Part shown: positions 1-7,834 of the stretch, in pieces | Layout: every line of letters begins with the position of its first letter | How positions within the stretch are numbered: position 1 is the first letter of the stretch | Assembly: GCA_003987775.1 (NCBI GenBank) | Contig: RXJD01000077.1 | Coordinates: 1 to 35,367 of the forward strand | Direction: 5' to 3' | Length of the DNA stretch: 35,367 nucleotides | From: Mycobacterium sp. | GTDB taxonomy: Bacteria; Actinomycetota; Actinomycetes; Mycobacteriales; Mycobacteriaceae | Position numbers and translations under genes: made by a program | The notes under the pieces: generated by a model | Told to the model about the DNA's origin: nothing | The model's input: only the letters and a program-made list of their open reading frames with translations | Database searches by the model: none

Positions 1-172
1 CGGTGACTTCTGGGGCGGCGCCGGTTCGGTGGCTTGCCAGGAGTTCATCGCCCAGTTGGGCCGCAACTTCCAGGTGATCTACGAGCAGGCCAACGCCCAC
101 GGCCAGAAGGTCCAGAGCGCCGGCAGCAACATGGCGCAGACCGACAGCGCCGTCGGGTCCAGCTGGGCCTGA
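1..172 (+). CDS. EsxN/EsxI-type WXG100 protein, C-terminal part (5' end outside window)
   Basis: The window opens inside a reading frame (codons from base 2) that encodes the last 56 residues of a WXG100 protein and stops with TGA at 170-172. The segment begins GDFWGGAGSVACQEFI, which holds the W-x-G turn between the two helices, and ends in NMAQTDSAVGSSWA. Both are hallmarks of the M. tuberculosis QILA subfamily (EsxI, EsxJ, EsxN and relatives), small secreted helical-hairpin proteins exported as heterodimers with a QILA partner by type VII systems, mainly ESX-5. The partner gene would normally lie just upstream, outside the window. In M. tuberculosis esxI/esxJ lie near trcR (Rv1037c, Rv1038c), so the location fits. 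Which QILA paralogue it is cannot be settled from the C-terminus, so no symbol is given. Confidence 0.9.
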   Translation, partial: GDFWGGAGSVACQEFIAQLGRNFQVIYEQANAHGQKVQSAGSNMAQTDSAVGSSWA

Positions 173-190
173 CATACGCCTGATCGACGG

Positions 191-228
191 CGTGGCCGCA
201 CACCATCGGTGTGCGGCCACGTTGTTTT
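191..228 (+). terminator. Rho-independent-like terminator after the esx gene
   Basis: A perfect 14-base inverted repeat (191-204 with 208-221, arm CGTGGCCGCACACC) with a three-base loop is followed by TTGTTTT. It starts 18 bases after the esx stop codon. This is the clearest intrinsic terminator in the window and insulates trcR from esx transcription. Confidence 0.85.
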
Positions 229-559
229 CCGGATGCCTCCCCGTCCGGTCGTGAGTTTGCCGGCTCGCGTCGTTGCAGCCGCCGATCACGATCGGCACCG
301 GCCATACACGGGTACAGGCGCCTATCACCGCACCCGCGGACTGGCCGGGCCCACCCGGGGTCGAGCAAGCCGCTGACACCACGTTCCGCACAGCAATCGG
401 CACAGGCCTGCCGCGCCGGCGATCGGTGGTCCCAGTTGCTTGCCGGCGCTTGCCGACCCGGCCTTCACCTCGCGCGTCGCAGCAACCAAAGAGCTTGTTT
501 GCCAGCGTCATTGGCGGATGTCTCCAATTGCCGCGGCAGGGTCCGCGCCGTTAGCCGCC
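229..559. other. Intergenic stretch without a recognisable gene
   Basis: I see no protein-like reading frame here. The open frames on both strands have the Arg/Pro/Ser-rich composition expected from random GC-rich DNA. In M. tuberculosis the corresponding gap between esx and trcR holds transposase genes, but no insertion sequence, terminal repeat or transposase motif is visible here. Confidence 0.5.
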
Positions 560-596
560 CCCCACGTGACCGGTATCCGGTAACGGTCACCTGGGG
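560..596. promoter_or_regulatory. Near-perfect 13-base inverted repeat upstream of trcR (candidate operator)
   Basis: Arms CCCCACGTGACCG (560-572) and CGGTCACCTGGGG (584-596) match at 12 of 13 positions across an 11-base spacer. The dyad ends just before a TACATT -10-like hexamer at 601-606 and so would overlap the -35 region of a trcR promoter. An operator or activator site is the natural reading; the protein that binds is unknown. Confidence 0.5.
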
Positions 597-597
597 T

Positions 598-662
598 TAT
601 TACATTTGAGAAGTCTATGAACACCGTGACAACCAAATGTGTGGTTGAAAGAATGATCCAAT
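598..662 (+). promoter_or_regulatory. AT-rich trcR promoter/leader with -10-like hexamer and small dyad
   Basis: This stretch is much more AT-rich than its surroundings. It contains TACATT (601-606), which fits the mycobacterial -10 consensus TANNNT, and a dyad CAACCA (630-635) / TGGTTG (642-647) ending 15 bases before the trcR start. M. tuberculosis TrcR is reported to autoregulate by binding an AT-rich region of its own promoter, so this is the expected place for such a site. The assignment is inferred from position and composition only. Confidence 0.4.
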
Positions 663-1436
663 ATGACCGCAATGCAGGGATATGCGCGCAGCCAACGTCC
701 ACGACAAGCGATCCTGGGCCAGCTGCCCCGGATTAACCGGGCTGACGGCTCGCCGATCCGGGTGTTGCTGGTCGATGACGAACCGGCCCTGACCAATCTG
801 GTCAAGATGGCCCTGCACTACGAAGGCTGGGACGTCGAGATCGCGCACAACGGGCGCGAGGCGATCGCCAAGTTCGACCGAATCAACCCCGACGTGCTGG
901 TCCTCGACATCATGCTGCCAGACGTGGACGGTCTGCAGATCCTGCAGCGGGTGCGCGAATCCGAGTCGTACACCCCCACGCTGTTCCTCACCGCGCGCGA
1001 CTCCGTCATGGACCGGGTCACCGGTCTCACCGCCGGCGCGGACGACTACATGACCAAGCCGTTCAGCCTCGAGGAGTTGGTGGCCCGGCTGCGCGGGCTG
1101 CTGCGCCGGTCGAGTCATCTGGCCCCGCCCGCCGACGAGTCCCTGAAGGTAGGCGACCTCAAGCTGGACGCGGCGAGCCGAGAGGTCACCCGCGGCGGCA
1201 CCCCGATGTCGCTGTCGTCGACCGAGTTCGAACTGCTGCGGTTCCTGATGCGCAACCCGCGACGCGCACTCAGCCGCACCGAGATCCTCGATCGCGTGTG
1301 GAACTACGACTTCGCCGGGCGCACCAGCATCGTCGACCTGTACATTTCGTACTTGAGGAAGAAGATCGACGCCGATAGAGAGCCGATGATCCACACCGTT
1401 CGTGGCATTGGATACATGCTCCGACCACCGGAATGA
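663..1436 (+). CDS. trcR: TrcR, OmpR/PhoB-family DNA-binding response regulator
   Basis: The 257-residue protein has the same length as M. tuberculosis TrcR (Rv1033c) and appears nearly identical in sequence, including the unusual ~30-residue N-terminal extension starting MTAMQGYARSQ. A receiver domain spans about residues 32-145, with acidic pocket D38/D39, phosphoacceptor D82 (VLVLDIMLPD) and K132 (MTKPF). A winged-helix DNA-binding domain follows (about 155-255, ending TVRGIGYMLRPPE). TrcR is phosphorylated by TrcS and controls its own gene. The ATG at 663 gives the full family length; an in-frame ATG at 672 is a weaker alternative. trcS begins 7 bases after the stop, so the two are co-transcribed. 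Confidence 0.95.
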   Translation: MTAMQGYARSQRPRQAILGQLPRINRADGSPIRVLLVDDEPALTNLVKMALHYEGWDVEIAHNGREAIAKFDRINPDVLVLDIMLPDVDGLQILQRVRESESYTPTLFLTARDSVMDRVTGLTAGADDYMTKPFSLEELVARLRGLLRRSSHLAPPADESLKVGDLKLDAASREVTRGGTPMSLSSTEFELLRFLMRNPRRALSRTEILDRVWNYDFAGRTSIVDLYISYLRKKIDADREPMIHTVRGIGYMLRPPE

Positions 1437-1443
1437 GCCCGGC

Positions 1444-2970
1444 ATGACGGGGGACCGCCAGATCCCGCGGTGGCTCCCCCGTTCCCTGCGACGGCAGCTG
1501 CTGCTGGGCGTTCTGACGGTGGTGACGCTCGTGTTGGTCGCCGTCGGTGCCGTCTCGGTGCTGACCCTGCGGGGCTACGTCACCGCGATGAACGATGCCG
1601 AAGTCGCCGAGTCCATGCACGCGTTCACCCATGCCTACGCCAGATACCGCAACGGCGAACACACCTCGATTCACCGCGGCATACCACCGGTCTCCCAGGC
1701 CCTGCTGGAGTTCACCGGGCAGACACCCGGAAACCTGATCGCGGTCGTGCGCGACGGGAAAGTCGTTGCCTCTGCCGTCTTTTCCGAGTACGAACCGAGG
1801 CCCGCACCGCCCGATGTCGTCCGCGCCATCGAAGCGCAGTCTTGGACCGATGGCCCGTCCCGCATCGAGAACCTGGGCAGCCTCGGCCCGCACCAGGTCG
1901 ATAGCCGCACCGCGGGATCCGATCGTCTGGTGGTCGGGGTGTCGCTGAGCCTCGCCGACCAGATCATCGCCCGCAAGCAACTCACCACCACCGCACTGGT
2001 TGCCACCGCGCTGGTGATCACGGCCGCGCTGACGGCCTGGGTGGTCGGCTACGCCCTGCGCCCGCTGAGCCGGGTCGCCGCCACGGCCGCGGAGGTCGCC
2101 GCCATGCCGCTTGCCGACGAGGACCACAAGATCAGCGTGCGCGTCCGCCCGGAAGACACCGACCCGGACAACGAGGTCGGGATCGTCGGGCACACCCTGA
2201 ACAAACTGCTCGACAACGTCGACAGCGCGCTGGCACATCGCGTCGAATCCGATTTGCGGATGCGCCAATTCATCACCGACGCCAGCCACGAACTGCGCAC
2301 GCCGTTGGCGGCGATTCAGGGTTATGCCGAATTGACCCGTCAGGATTCTTCAGCGCTGCCCCCGACCACCGAATACGCCCTGGCGCGCATCGAGTCCGAA
2401 GCGCGGCGCATGGCCTCGCTGGTGGACGAATTGCTGCTGCTGTCCCGCCTCGGTGAAGGGCAGGACCTGCAAACCGAGGACCTGGACTTCACCAACCTGG
2501 TGGTGAACGCGGTCAACGACGCGGCGGTGGCGGCGCCGACGCATCAGTGGGTCAAGAAGCTGCCGGAGCAACCGGTGTGGGTCAACGGAGACCATGCCCG
2601 TCTCCACCAGGCGGTCAGCAATCTGCTCACCAACGCATGGGTGCACACTCCCCCGGACGTCACGGTCACCACGGGTATCACCTGCCATTACTCGTCCGGG
2701 CCGGACGGCCCGAGCGCGCCATACGTCGAATTGACGGTCACCGACGATGGACCCGACATCGATCCCGATGTGCTGCCCCGGTTGTTCGAGCGATTCGTCC
2801 GGGCCGACAAGGCCCGCTCCAACGGTGCCGGCCACGGGCTGGGCCTGGCGATCGTCAATTCGATCGTCAAGGCGCACCGGGGCACGGTCTGCGCCGAATC
2901 CGCCAACGGCGAGACGGTCTTTCGCGTGCGTATCCCGATGATTACCAGGCCCCGCGCGACGACCTCCTAA
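1444..2970 (+). CDS. trcS: TrcS, membrane sensor histidine kinase
   Basis: The partner kinase of TrcR: 508 residues from the ATG at 1444, matching the ~509 of M. tuberculosis TrcS. A longer frame opens at 1402 but would overlap trcR by 35 bases, so 1444 is preferred. Order of parts: a basic N-terminus, TM1 (about residues 19-41), an extracytoplasmic sensor of about 140 residues, TM2 (VATALVITAALTAWVVGYAL), a HAMP linker, a HisKA dimerisation helix with phosphoacceptor H282 (ITDASHELRTPLA), then HATPase with N box (NLLTNAW) and glycine boxes (DDGPDIDPDV, GAGHGLGLAIV). The N box has T and W where family members usually have D and A. The stop overlaps the stop of the convergent gene downstream. 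Confidence 0.93.
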   Translation: MTGDRQIPRWLPRSLRRQLLLGVLTVVTLVLVAVGAVSVLTLRGYVTAMNDAEVAESMHAFTHAYARYRNGEHTSIHRGIPPVSQALLEFTGQTPGNLIAVVRDGKVVASAVFSEYEPRPAPPDVVRAIEAQSWTDGPSRIENLGSLGPHQVDSRTAGSDRLVVGVSLSLADQIIARKQLTTTALVATALVITAALTAWVVGYALRPLSRVAATAAEVAAMPLADEDHKISVRVRPEDTDPDNEVGIVGHTLNKLLDNVDSALAHRVESDLRMRQFITDASHELRTPLAAIQGYAELTRQDSSALPPTTEYALARIESEARRMASLVDELLLLSRLGEGQDLQTEDLDFTNLVVNAVNDAAVAAPTHQWVKKLPEQPVWVNGDHARLHQAVSNLLTNAWVHTPPDVTVTTGITCHYSSGPDGPSAPYVELTVTDDGPDIDPDVLPRLFERFVRADKARSNGAGHGLGLAIVNSIVKAHRGTVCAESANGETVFRVRIPMITRPRATTS

Positions 2971-3560
2971 CGTTGCAGGCCACTGTTTCGCGAGCACGAC
3001 CACTCCGCCAGACGGTCATAGGCATCTCGCCAGATCGCTTCGTGTCGCACAGCAGAAATATCGCCCGCCGCCAGCCGGTGGTCGGCATCAGTCAGCATGT
3101 CGACAAGTGCTCGCCAGTAGGTGTAGCGGCACAACTCTTGCACGTCAGCGGTTCTGGGCATCAACACGACGGCCATGGATCTGACCGGCACGCGGGCAGG
3201 GCCGCCCCGAAGGAACAGAAGCGCACCAGCGGCCAGATAGGTGCCCGCAGCGAATACGAACACGACACCAATCGACGCCACCACATCACCGAGCAGCATC
3301 TCCGCCAACACGACGAACGTCGCGCCACCTATCGGCCAGCACTGCCACAGGCGCGCGGCATATCGATCACCCATACCCGTCCCGGGTGGGTAGATCCTCA
3401 CGCGATAGTGACGGACGCCGTACTGGCCGACGACCGCGTCGAACGACCCCCAGGAACGGCTGCCGTCAGGCAAGCGCGCCCCGGCCGGCAATGTCGGGGC
3501 TATGTTGCCGATCGGTTGTGGCTGAATCTCTTCGGCGACCAGGTGCCGCGTGATGTGCAT
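2967..3560 (-). CDS. DUF6611-like two-TM membrane protein
   Basis: The frame encodes 197 residues from the ATG at 3560. I tentatively place it in a mycobacterial conserved membrane family (DUF6611) because of the block SRSWGSFDAVVGQYGVRHYRV followed by RIYPPGTGMGDR. Two hydrophobic segments follow (WPIGGATFVVLAEMLLGDVV and a stretch ending GTYLAAGALLFL), then a helical C-terminus (WRALVDMLTDADHRLAAGDIS, HEAIWRDAYDRLAEW). Function is unknown. The start is uncertain: AGAGGG sits directly against the ATG, and a TTG at 3473 would give a shorter protein beginning just before GSRSWG. It converges on trcS with overlapping stop codons (TAG 2969-2967, TAA 2968-2970). No such gene lies between trcS and kdp in M. 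tuberculosis. Confidence 0.7.
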   Translation of the reverse strand: MHITRHLVAEEIQPQPIGNIAPTLPAGARLPDGSRSWGSFDAVVGQYGVRHYRVRIYPPGTGMGDRYAARLWQCWPIGGATFVVLAEMLLGDVVASIGVVFVFAAGTYLAAGALLFLRGGPARVPVRSMAVVLMPRTADVQELCRYTYWRALVDMLTDADHRLAAGDISAVRHEAIWRDAYDRLAEWSCSRNSGLQR

Positions 3561-3622
3561 CCCTCTGATGTACGCCGGGCATGCGATGAGCACTCGATTC
3601 CGCACAGCATCTATACGTGCAA

Positions 3623-3650
3623 ACGGCAAAACTTTACGAAATTTTGCCGT
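3623..3650. promoter_or_regulatory. Perfect 9-base inverted repeat upstream of the DUF6611-like gene
   Basis: Arms ACGGCAAAA (3623-3631) and TTTTGCCGT (3642-3650) are exact complements around a 10-base AT-rich spacer. The dyad lies 62 bases upstream of the minus-strand ATG at 3560 and about 235 bases upstream of the kdp operon. The spacing of about two helical turns between arm centres suits a dimeric regulator. It lacks a T-run after a GC-rich stem, so a terminator is unlikely. Confidence 0.45.
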
Positions 3651-3716
3651 CTCGACGCCGTCGAACGGCACCGGTAGACCCTCCCGGTGACCGTCGCCAC
3701 AGAGGTCAATGCGGGG

Positions 3717-3771
3717 CCGTAAATATTCCGTAAAGGCGCGCCTCGAGATCGTTAGGAAAGCGTCAACCAAA
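3717..3771 (+). promoter_or_regulatory. Phased direct repeats upstream of kdp (candidate KdpE/OmpR-type binding site)
   Basis: Four CGT half-sites begin at 3718 (CGTAAATATTC), 3729 (CGTAAAGGCGC), 3750 (CGTTAGGAAAG) and 3761 (CGTCAACCAAA). Their spacings are 11, 21 and 11 bases, so all lie on one face of the helix. Tandem 11-base half-sites are how OmpR/PhoB-family dimers, including KdpE, bind DNA. The block is about 115 bases upstream of the first kdp-operon start. Binding by KdpE is inferred, not shown. Confidence 0.5.
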
Positions 3772-3885
3772 GGCCCTAGCTGTGCAGCGCCGGTTAGCGT
3801 CACCCTGACCTTGCCTCCGAGTGCGCCGCTCGAAGGCTGACTTGACGAGACCATCTCGTATACGGGACAAGCTCCGAACGGAGAC

Positions 3886-3972
3886 ATGATGGGCGTGCTG
3901 GCATTTGTCGTGCTCACACTGGCTGTATTCGCCGTGCTGGGCATGGTGCAGAAGTTGGTCGAACGACTGTGA
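3886..3972 (+). CDS. Single-TM micropeptide leading the kdp operon (27-28 residues)
   Basis: A tiny frame, ATGATGGGC at 3886 to TGA at 3970-3972, encodes 28 residues, or 27 if the second ATG (3889) is used. The second is better placed relative to the GGAG at 3880-3883 (5-base gap against 2). The product is one hydrophobic helix ([19 protein letters not shown]) with a short amphipathic charged tail QKLVERL. The stop overlaps the kdpF start (GTGA, 3969-3972), which indicates translational coupling. It is not KdpF, whose typical sequence is the next frame. By analogy with KdpF it may be a small lipid-facing subunit or stabiliser of the K+ pump. I recall similar short frames ending in E/DRL ahead of kdpF in other phyla but cannot verify this. 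Confidence 0.65.
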   Translation: MMGVLAFVVLTLAVFAVLGMVQKLVERL

Positions 3973-4058
3973 GCTATCAGAACATCGTCGGCCTGGTGCT
4001 GGCGGTCCTCCTCGCGCTGTTTCTCGTTGCCGCGCTGCTGTTTCCGGAGAGGTTCTAG
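3969..4058 (+). CDS. kdpF: KdpF, small subunit of the K+-transporting P-type ATPase
   Basis: The frame runs from GTG at 3969 to TAG at 4056-4058 and encodes 29 residues. It reads [20 protein letters not shown] and ends ALLFPERF. The N-terminal NIVGLV and terminal FPE(R/K)F motif are diagnostic of KdpF. This single-helix subunit stabilises the KdpFABC complex in the membrane. It overlaps the preceding micropeptide by 4 bases and shares its last base with the GTG start of kdpA (TAGTG), so micropeptide, kdpF and kdpA form one translationally coupled unit. Confidence 0.9.
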   Translation: MSYQNIVGLVLAVLLALFLVAALLFPERF

Positions 4059-5728
4059 TGAGCACGACGACAGCGGGGATCATCTTCCTCGCCGCGCTGA
4101 TCGCTGCGCTGGCACTGGTGCACGTACCGTTCGGTGACTACATGTACCGGGTCTACTCCTCCGAGAAGGACGCACGGGTCGAGTCGCTGATCTACCGCCT
4201 CATGGGTGTCGATGCCCGCTCGGAGCAGACCTGGGGCGCCTACGCGCGCAGCGTGCTGGCGTTCTCCTCGATCAGCATCCTCTTCCTGTTCGCCTTCCAG
4301 CTGGTGCAGGGCGGATTGCCGCTACACCTGCACGACCCCGCCACGAAGATGACGGCGGGGCTGGCGTGGAATACCGCGGTCAGCTTCGTCACCAACACCA
4401 ACTGGCAGGCCTACTCCGGCGAATCGACGCAGGGTCACCTGGTCCAGATGGCGGGCCTGACGGTACAGAATTTCGTCTCGGCGGCCGTCGGTATGGCGGT
4501 GGCGATTGCGCTGGTGCGCGGGTTCGCCCGTAAGCGCACCGGTGAACTGGGCAACTTCTGGGTGGACCTGGTGCGCGGCACCTTGCGGATTCTGCTCCCC
4601 ATCGCCGTGGTCGGCGCGATTGCGCTCATTGCGGGCGGGGCGATCCAGAACTTCCACCTGCACGACCAGGTGGTCACCACCCTGGGCGGTACCCAGCAGA
4701 CGATCACCGGCGGCCCGGTCGCAAGTCAGGAAGTCATCAAGGAACTGGGCACCAATGGCGGCGGCTTCTACAACGCCAACTCCGCGCACCCGTTCGAGAA
4801 CCCCACCGCGTGGACGAACTGGCTGGAGATCTTCCTGCTGCTGGTCATCAGCCTCTCGCTGCCGCGCACGTTCGGGCGCATGGTCGGCAGCAAAAAGCAG
4901 GGCTACGCGATCGCGGCCGTCATGACGACGCTGGCCGGCATCAGCGTGTCGTTGCTGATGTGGTTCCAGCTGCAACACCACGGCACCGTTCCCACCGCGA
5001 TCGGTGCGGCCACCGAAGGTGTGGAGCAGCGGTTCGGCGTCGCGGACTCGGCCGTGTTCGCCGATGCCACGACACTCACCTCCACCGGCGCCGTCGATTC
5101 GTTCCACGACTCCTACACCAGCCTCGGCGGCATGATGACCATGTTCAACATGCAGCTCGGGGAGGTCGCGCCCGGCGGCACCGGTTCGGGCCTCTACGGC
5201 ATGCTCATCCTCGCGCTGATCACCGTCTTCGTCGCCGGACTGATGGTGGGCCGCACCCCGGAGTACCTCGGCAAGAAGATCAATCCGCGCGAAATCAAGC
5301 TGGCGGCAAGCTATTTCCTGGTGACACCGCTGATCGTGCTGACCGGCACTGCCATAGCAATGGCACTGCCGGGGGAACGCGCGGGCATGCTCAACGGCGG
5401 CCCACACGGTCTGTCGGAGATTCTGTACGCGTTCACCTCCGCAGCCAACAACAACGGGTCGGCGTTCGCCGGGCTCAGCGTCAATACCGACTGGTACAAC
5501 ACCGCTCTGGGCCTGGCCATGCTCTTCGGCAGGTTCCTGCCCATCGTCATCGTGCTGGCCCTGGCGGGCTCCCTGGCGAAACAGGGCACCACGCCGGAGT
5601 CGGCGGGCACGCTGCCCACCCATCGGCCGCAGTTCGTCGGAATGGTCGCCGGCGTCACGTTGATCCTGGTGGCGCTCACGTTCCTGCCCATGCTCGCGCT
5701 CGGGCCCCTCGCTGAAGGAATCCACTGA
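4058..5728 (+). CDS. kdpA: KdpA, K+-channel-like translocating subunit of the Kdp ATPase
   Basis: The protein has 556 residues from the GTG at 4058, essentially the E. coli length (557). KdpA belongs to the superfamily of K+ transporters and binds and conducts K+ through a four-fold pseudo-repeat. The four selectivity-filter/P-loop regions are visible: [12 protein letters not shown] (111-122), [19 protein letters not shown] (231-249), [20 protein letters not shown] (355-374) and [13 protein letters not shown] (461-473). About ten hydrophobic helices surround them. The upstream reading frame extends to 3905, but that part lies under the micropeptide and kdpF and reads as a shadow. The stop codon overlaps the kdpB ATG (ATGA at 5728). 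Confidence 0.96.
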   Translation: MSTTTAGIIFLAALIAALALVHVPFGDYMYRVYSSEKDARVESLIYRLMGVDARSEQTWGAYARSVLAFSSISILFLFAFQLVQGGLPLHLHDPATKMTAGLAWNTAVSFVTNTNWQAYSGESTQGHLVQMAGLTVQNFVSAAVGMAVAIALVRGFARKRTGELGNFWVDLVRGTLRILLPIAVVGAIALIAGGAIQNFHLHDQVVTTLGGTQQTITGGPVASQEVIKELGTNGGGFYNANSAHPFENPTAWTNWLEIFLLLVISLSLPRTFGRMVGSKKQGYAIAAVMTTLAGISVSLLMWFQLQHHGTVPTAIGAATEGVEQRFGVADSAVFADATTLTSTGAVDSFHDSYTSLGGMMTMFNMQLGEVAPGGTGSGLYGMLILALITVFVAGLMVGRTPEYLGKKINPREIKLAASYFLVTPLIVLTGTAIAMALPGERAGMLNGGPHGLSEILYAFTSAANNNGSAFAGLSVNTDWYNTALGLAMLFGRFLPIVIVLALAGSLAKQGTTPESAGTLPTHRPQFVGMVAGVTLILVALTFLPMLALGPLAEGIH

Positions 5729-7833
5729 TGACCGCGACCACCAAGCGGCTACCTGGCGGCATGCTTGACCCGGCGATGCTGTGGAAGTCGGCCCCGCAGG
5801 CGCTGACCAAACTCGACCCGCGCACGCTGTGGCGCAACCCGGTCATGTTCATCGTCGAGATCGGCGCCGTCTGGGCGACCGTTCTGGCCATCACCGGCCC
5901 GAGCTGGTTCGCCTGGTTGATCGTGGCCTGGCTGTGGCTCACGGTGCTGTTCGCGAACCTGGCCGAAGCGGTCGCCGAAGGCCGCGGCAAGGCCCAGGCC
6001 GAGACGCTGCGCAAGGCCAAGACCCAGACCATGGCGCGGCGCCTGCAAGGCTGGGCACCCGGTCGGCCGCTGGTCGAGGAAGAAGTCGCCGCCCCGTTGC
6101 TGCAGCAGGGTGACGTCGTGGTCGTCGAGGCCGGCCAGGTGATCCCGGGCGACGGCGACGTCGTGGAAGGCATTGCCTCCGTGGATGAATCGGCGATCAC
6201 CGGTGAGTCGGCGCCGGTGATCCGGGAGTCGGGCGGCGACCGTTCGGCGGTTACCGGCGGCACCACCGTACTGAGCGACCGCATCATCGTCAGAATCACC
6301 CAGAAGCCCGGCGAAAGCTTCATCGACCGCATGATCGCGCTCGTAGAGGGCGCCAACCGGCAGAAGACACCGAACGAGATCGCGCTCAACATTCTGTTGG
6401 CCGCCTTGACGATCATCTTCGTCTTCGCCGTCGCGACCCTGCAGCCGCTGGCCATTTACTCGAAGGCCGACAACCCCGGCGTGCCAGATACGCAGGCGCT
6501 CAACGGAAGTGGTGTCACCGGCATCGTGATGGTGTCACTGCTGGTGTGCCTGATCCCCACCACGATCGGCGCGCTGCTGTCCGCCATCGGCATCGCCGGC
6601 ATGGACCGGCTCGTGCAGCGCAACGTGCTGGCGATGTCCGGACGCGCGGTCGAAGCCGCCGGAGACGTCAACACCCTGCTGCTGGACAAGACCGGCACCA
6701 TCACCCTGGGCAACCGGCAGGCCGCCGCCTTCATCCCGGTCGACGGAGTCTCGCCGGAGGAGCTGGCGGACGCCGCGCAGCTGTCCAGCCTCGCCGACGA
6801 AACACCCGAGGGCCGCTCGGTCGTCGTGTTCGCCAAAGAGCGCTTCGGCTTGCGCGCACGCACGCCGGGTGAACTCACGCACGCCCAGTGGGTGCCCTTC
6901 TCCGCTTCGACGCGCATGTCCGGTGTCGACGTCGACGATCACCAGTTGCGCAAGGGCGCGGCCAGCTCGGTCGCGGAATGGGTACGCGCACAGGGCGGTA
7001 AGGTGCCGAGCCAGCTCGGCGTCATCGTCGACGGCGTCTCGGCCGGCGGGGGCACACCATTGGTGGTCGGCGAGTGTCGTGGCGGTGAAGCATCGGTCCT
7101 CGGTGTCATCCATCTCAAAGACGTCGTCAAGCAGGGCATGCGCGAGCGTTTCGACGAGATGCGCCGGATGGGCATCCGCACGGTGATGATCACCGGCGAT
7201 AATCCGTTGACCGCCAAAGCGATTGCCGACGAGGCCGGAGTCGACGACTTCCTCGCCGAAGCGACGCCGGAAGACAAGCTCGCGTTGATCAAGCGGGAGC
7301 AGGAAGGCGGCAAGCTGGTCGCGATGACCGGTGACGGCACCAACGACGCGCCGGCGCTGGCCCAGGCCGATGTGGGGGTGGCCATGAACACCGGCACGTC
7401 GGCCGCCAAAGAAGCCGGCAACATGGTCGATCTCGATTCGGACCCCACCAAGCTGATCGAGATCGTGGAAATCGGCAAGCAACTGCTGATCACCCGGGGC
7501 GCACTGACGACATTTTCCATCGCCAACGACATCGCCAAATACTTCGCGATCATCCCGGCAATGTTCGTCACCCTGTTCCCCGGCCTGGACCTGCTCAACG
7601 TGATGCGGCTGCACAGCCCGGAATCGGCCATCCTGTCGGCGGTGATCTTCAACGCGATCATCATCGTCGCGCTGATCCCGCTGTCGTTGCGCGGTGTGCG
7701 CTACACCCCGAGCAGCGCCTCGAAGCTGTTGAGCCGCAACCTCTATGTCTACGGACTCGGGGGCATCGTCGCGCCGTTCATCGGAATCAAGCTGATTGAC
7801 CTGATCGTCCAATTCGTCCCGGGGATGTCCTGA
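5728..7833 (+). CDS. kdpB: KdpB, catalytic P-type ATPase subunit
   Basis: A 701-residue P-type ATPase that hydrolyses ATP to drive K+ uptake through KdpA. Features in order: N-terminal helices (about 38-80), an actuator domain with TGES at 158-161, a long hydrophobic M3/M4 region with [18 protein letters not shown] (271-288), the phosphorylation site DKTGT with D320, a nucleotide-binding domain, the hinge motif [12 protein letters not shown] (TGDGTND at 534-540), and C-terminal helices. All catalytic residues are intact. The TGES serine is the site of inhibitory phosphorylation known from E. coli KdpB (Ser162); its presence here is compatible with the same control. It overlaps kdpA by one base and is separated from kdpC by one base. 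Confidence 0.97.
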   Translation: MTATTKRLPGGMLDPAMLWKSAPQALTKLDPRTLWRNPVMFIVEIGAVWATVLAITGPSWFAWLIVAWLWLTVLFANLAEAVAEGRGKAQAETLRKAKTQTMARRLQGWAPGRPLVEEEVAAPLLQQGDVVVVEAGQVIPGDGDVVEGIASVDESAITGESAPVIRESGGDRSAVTGGTTVLSDRIIVRITQKPGESFIDRMIALVEGANRQKTPNEIALNILLAALTIIFVFAVATLQPLAIYSKADNPGVPDTQALNGSGVTGIVMVSLLVCLIPTTIGALLSAIGIAGMDRLVQRNVLAMSGRAVEAAGDVNTLLLDKTGTITLGNRQAAAFIPVDGVSPEELADAAQLSSLADETPEGRSVVVFAKERFGLRARTPGELTHAQWVPFSASTRMSGVDVDDHQLRKGAASSVAEWVRAQGGKVPSQLGVIVDGVSAGGGTPLVVGECRGGEASVLGVIHLKDVVKQGMRERFDEMRRMGIRTVMITGDNPLTAKAIADEAGVDDFLAEATPEDKLALIKREQEGGKLVAMTGDGTNDAPALAQADVGVAMNTGTSAAKEAGNMVDLDSDPTKLIEIVEIGKQLLITRGALTTFSIANDIAKYFAIIPAMFVTLFPGLDLLNVMRLHSPESAILSAVIFNAIIIVALIPLSLRGVRYTPSSASKLLSRNLYVYGLGGIVAPFIGIKLIDLIVQFVPGMS

Positions 7834-7834
7834 C

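Noticed and set aside
229-559. Possible insertion-sequence remnant between esx and trcR, as in M. tuberculosis
   Set aside because: No transposase motif, terminal inverted repeat or target duplication could be seen.
1402-1443. Longer trcS start at 1402
   Set aside because: It would overlap trcR by 35 bases; the ATG at 1444 gives the known TrcS length.
3842-3864. TTGACG (3842-3847) with TATACG (3859-3864) as the kdp promoter
   Set aside because: The spacer is only 11 bases, far from 17, so I do not list it as a promoter, although TATACG alone could be a -10.
3561-3944. N-terminal extension of the DUF6611-like gene to a start at 3944
   Set aside because: It would run antisense through the kdp promoter region and the micropeptide and adds no family-like sequence.
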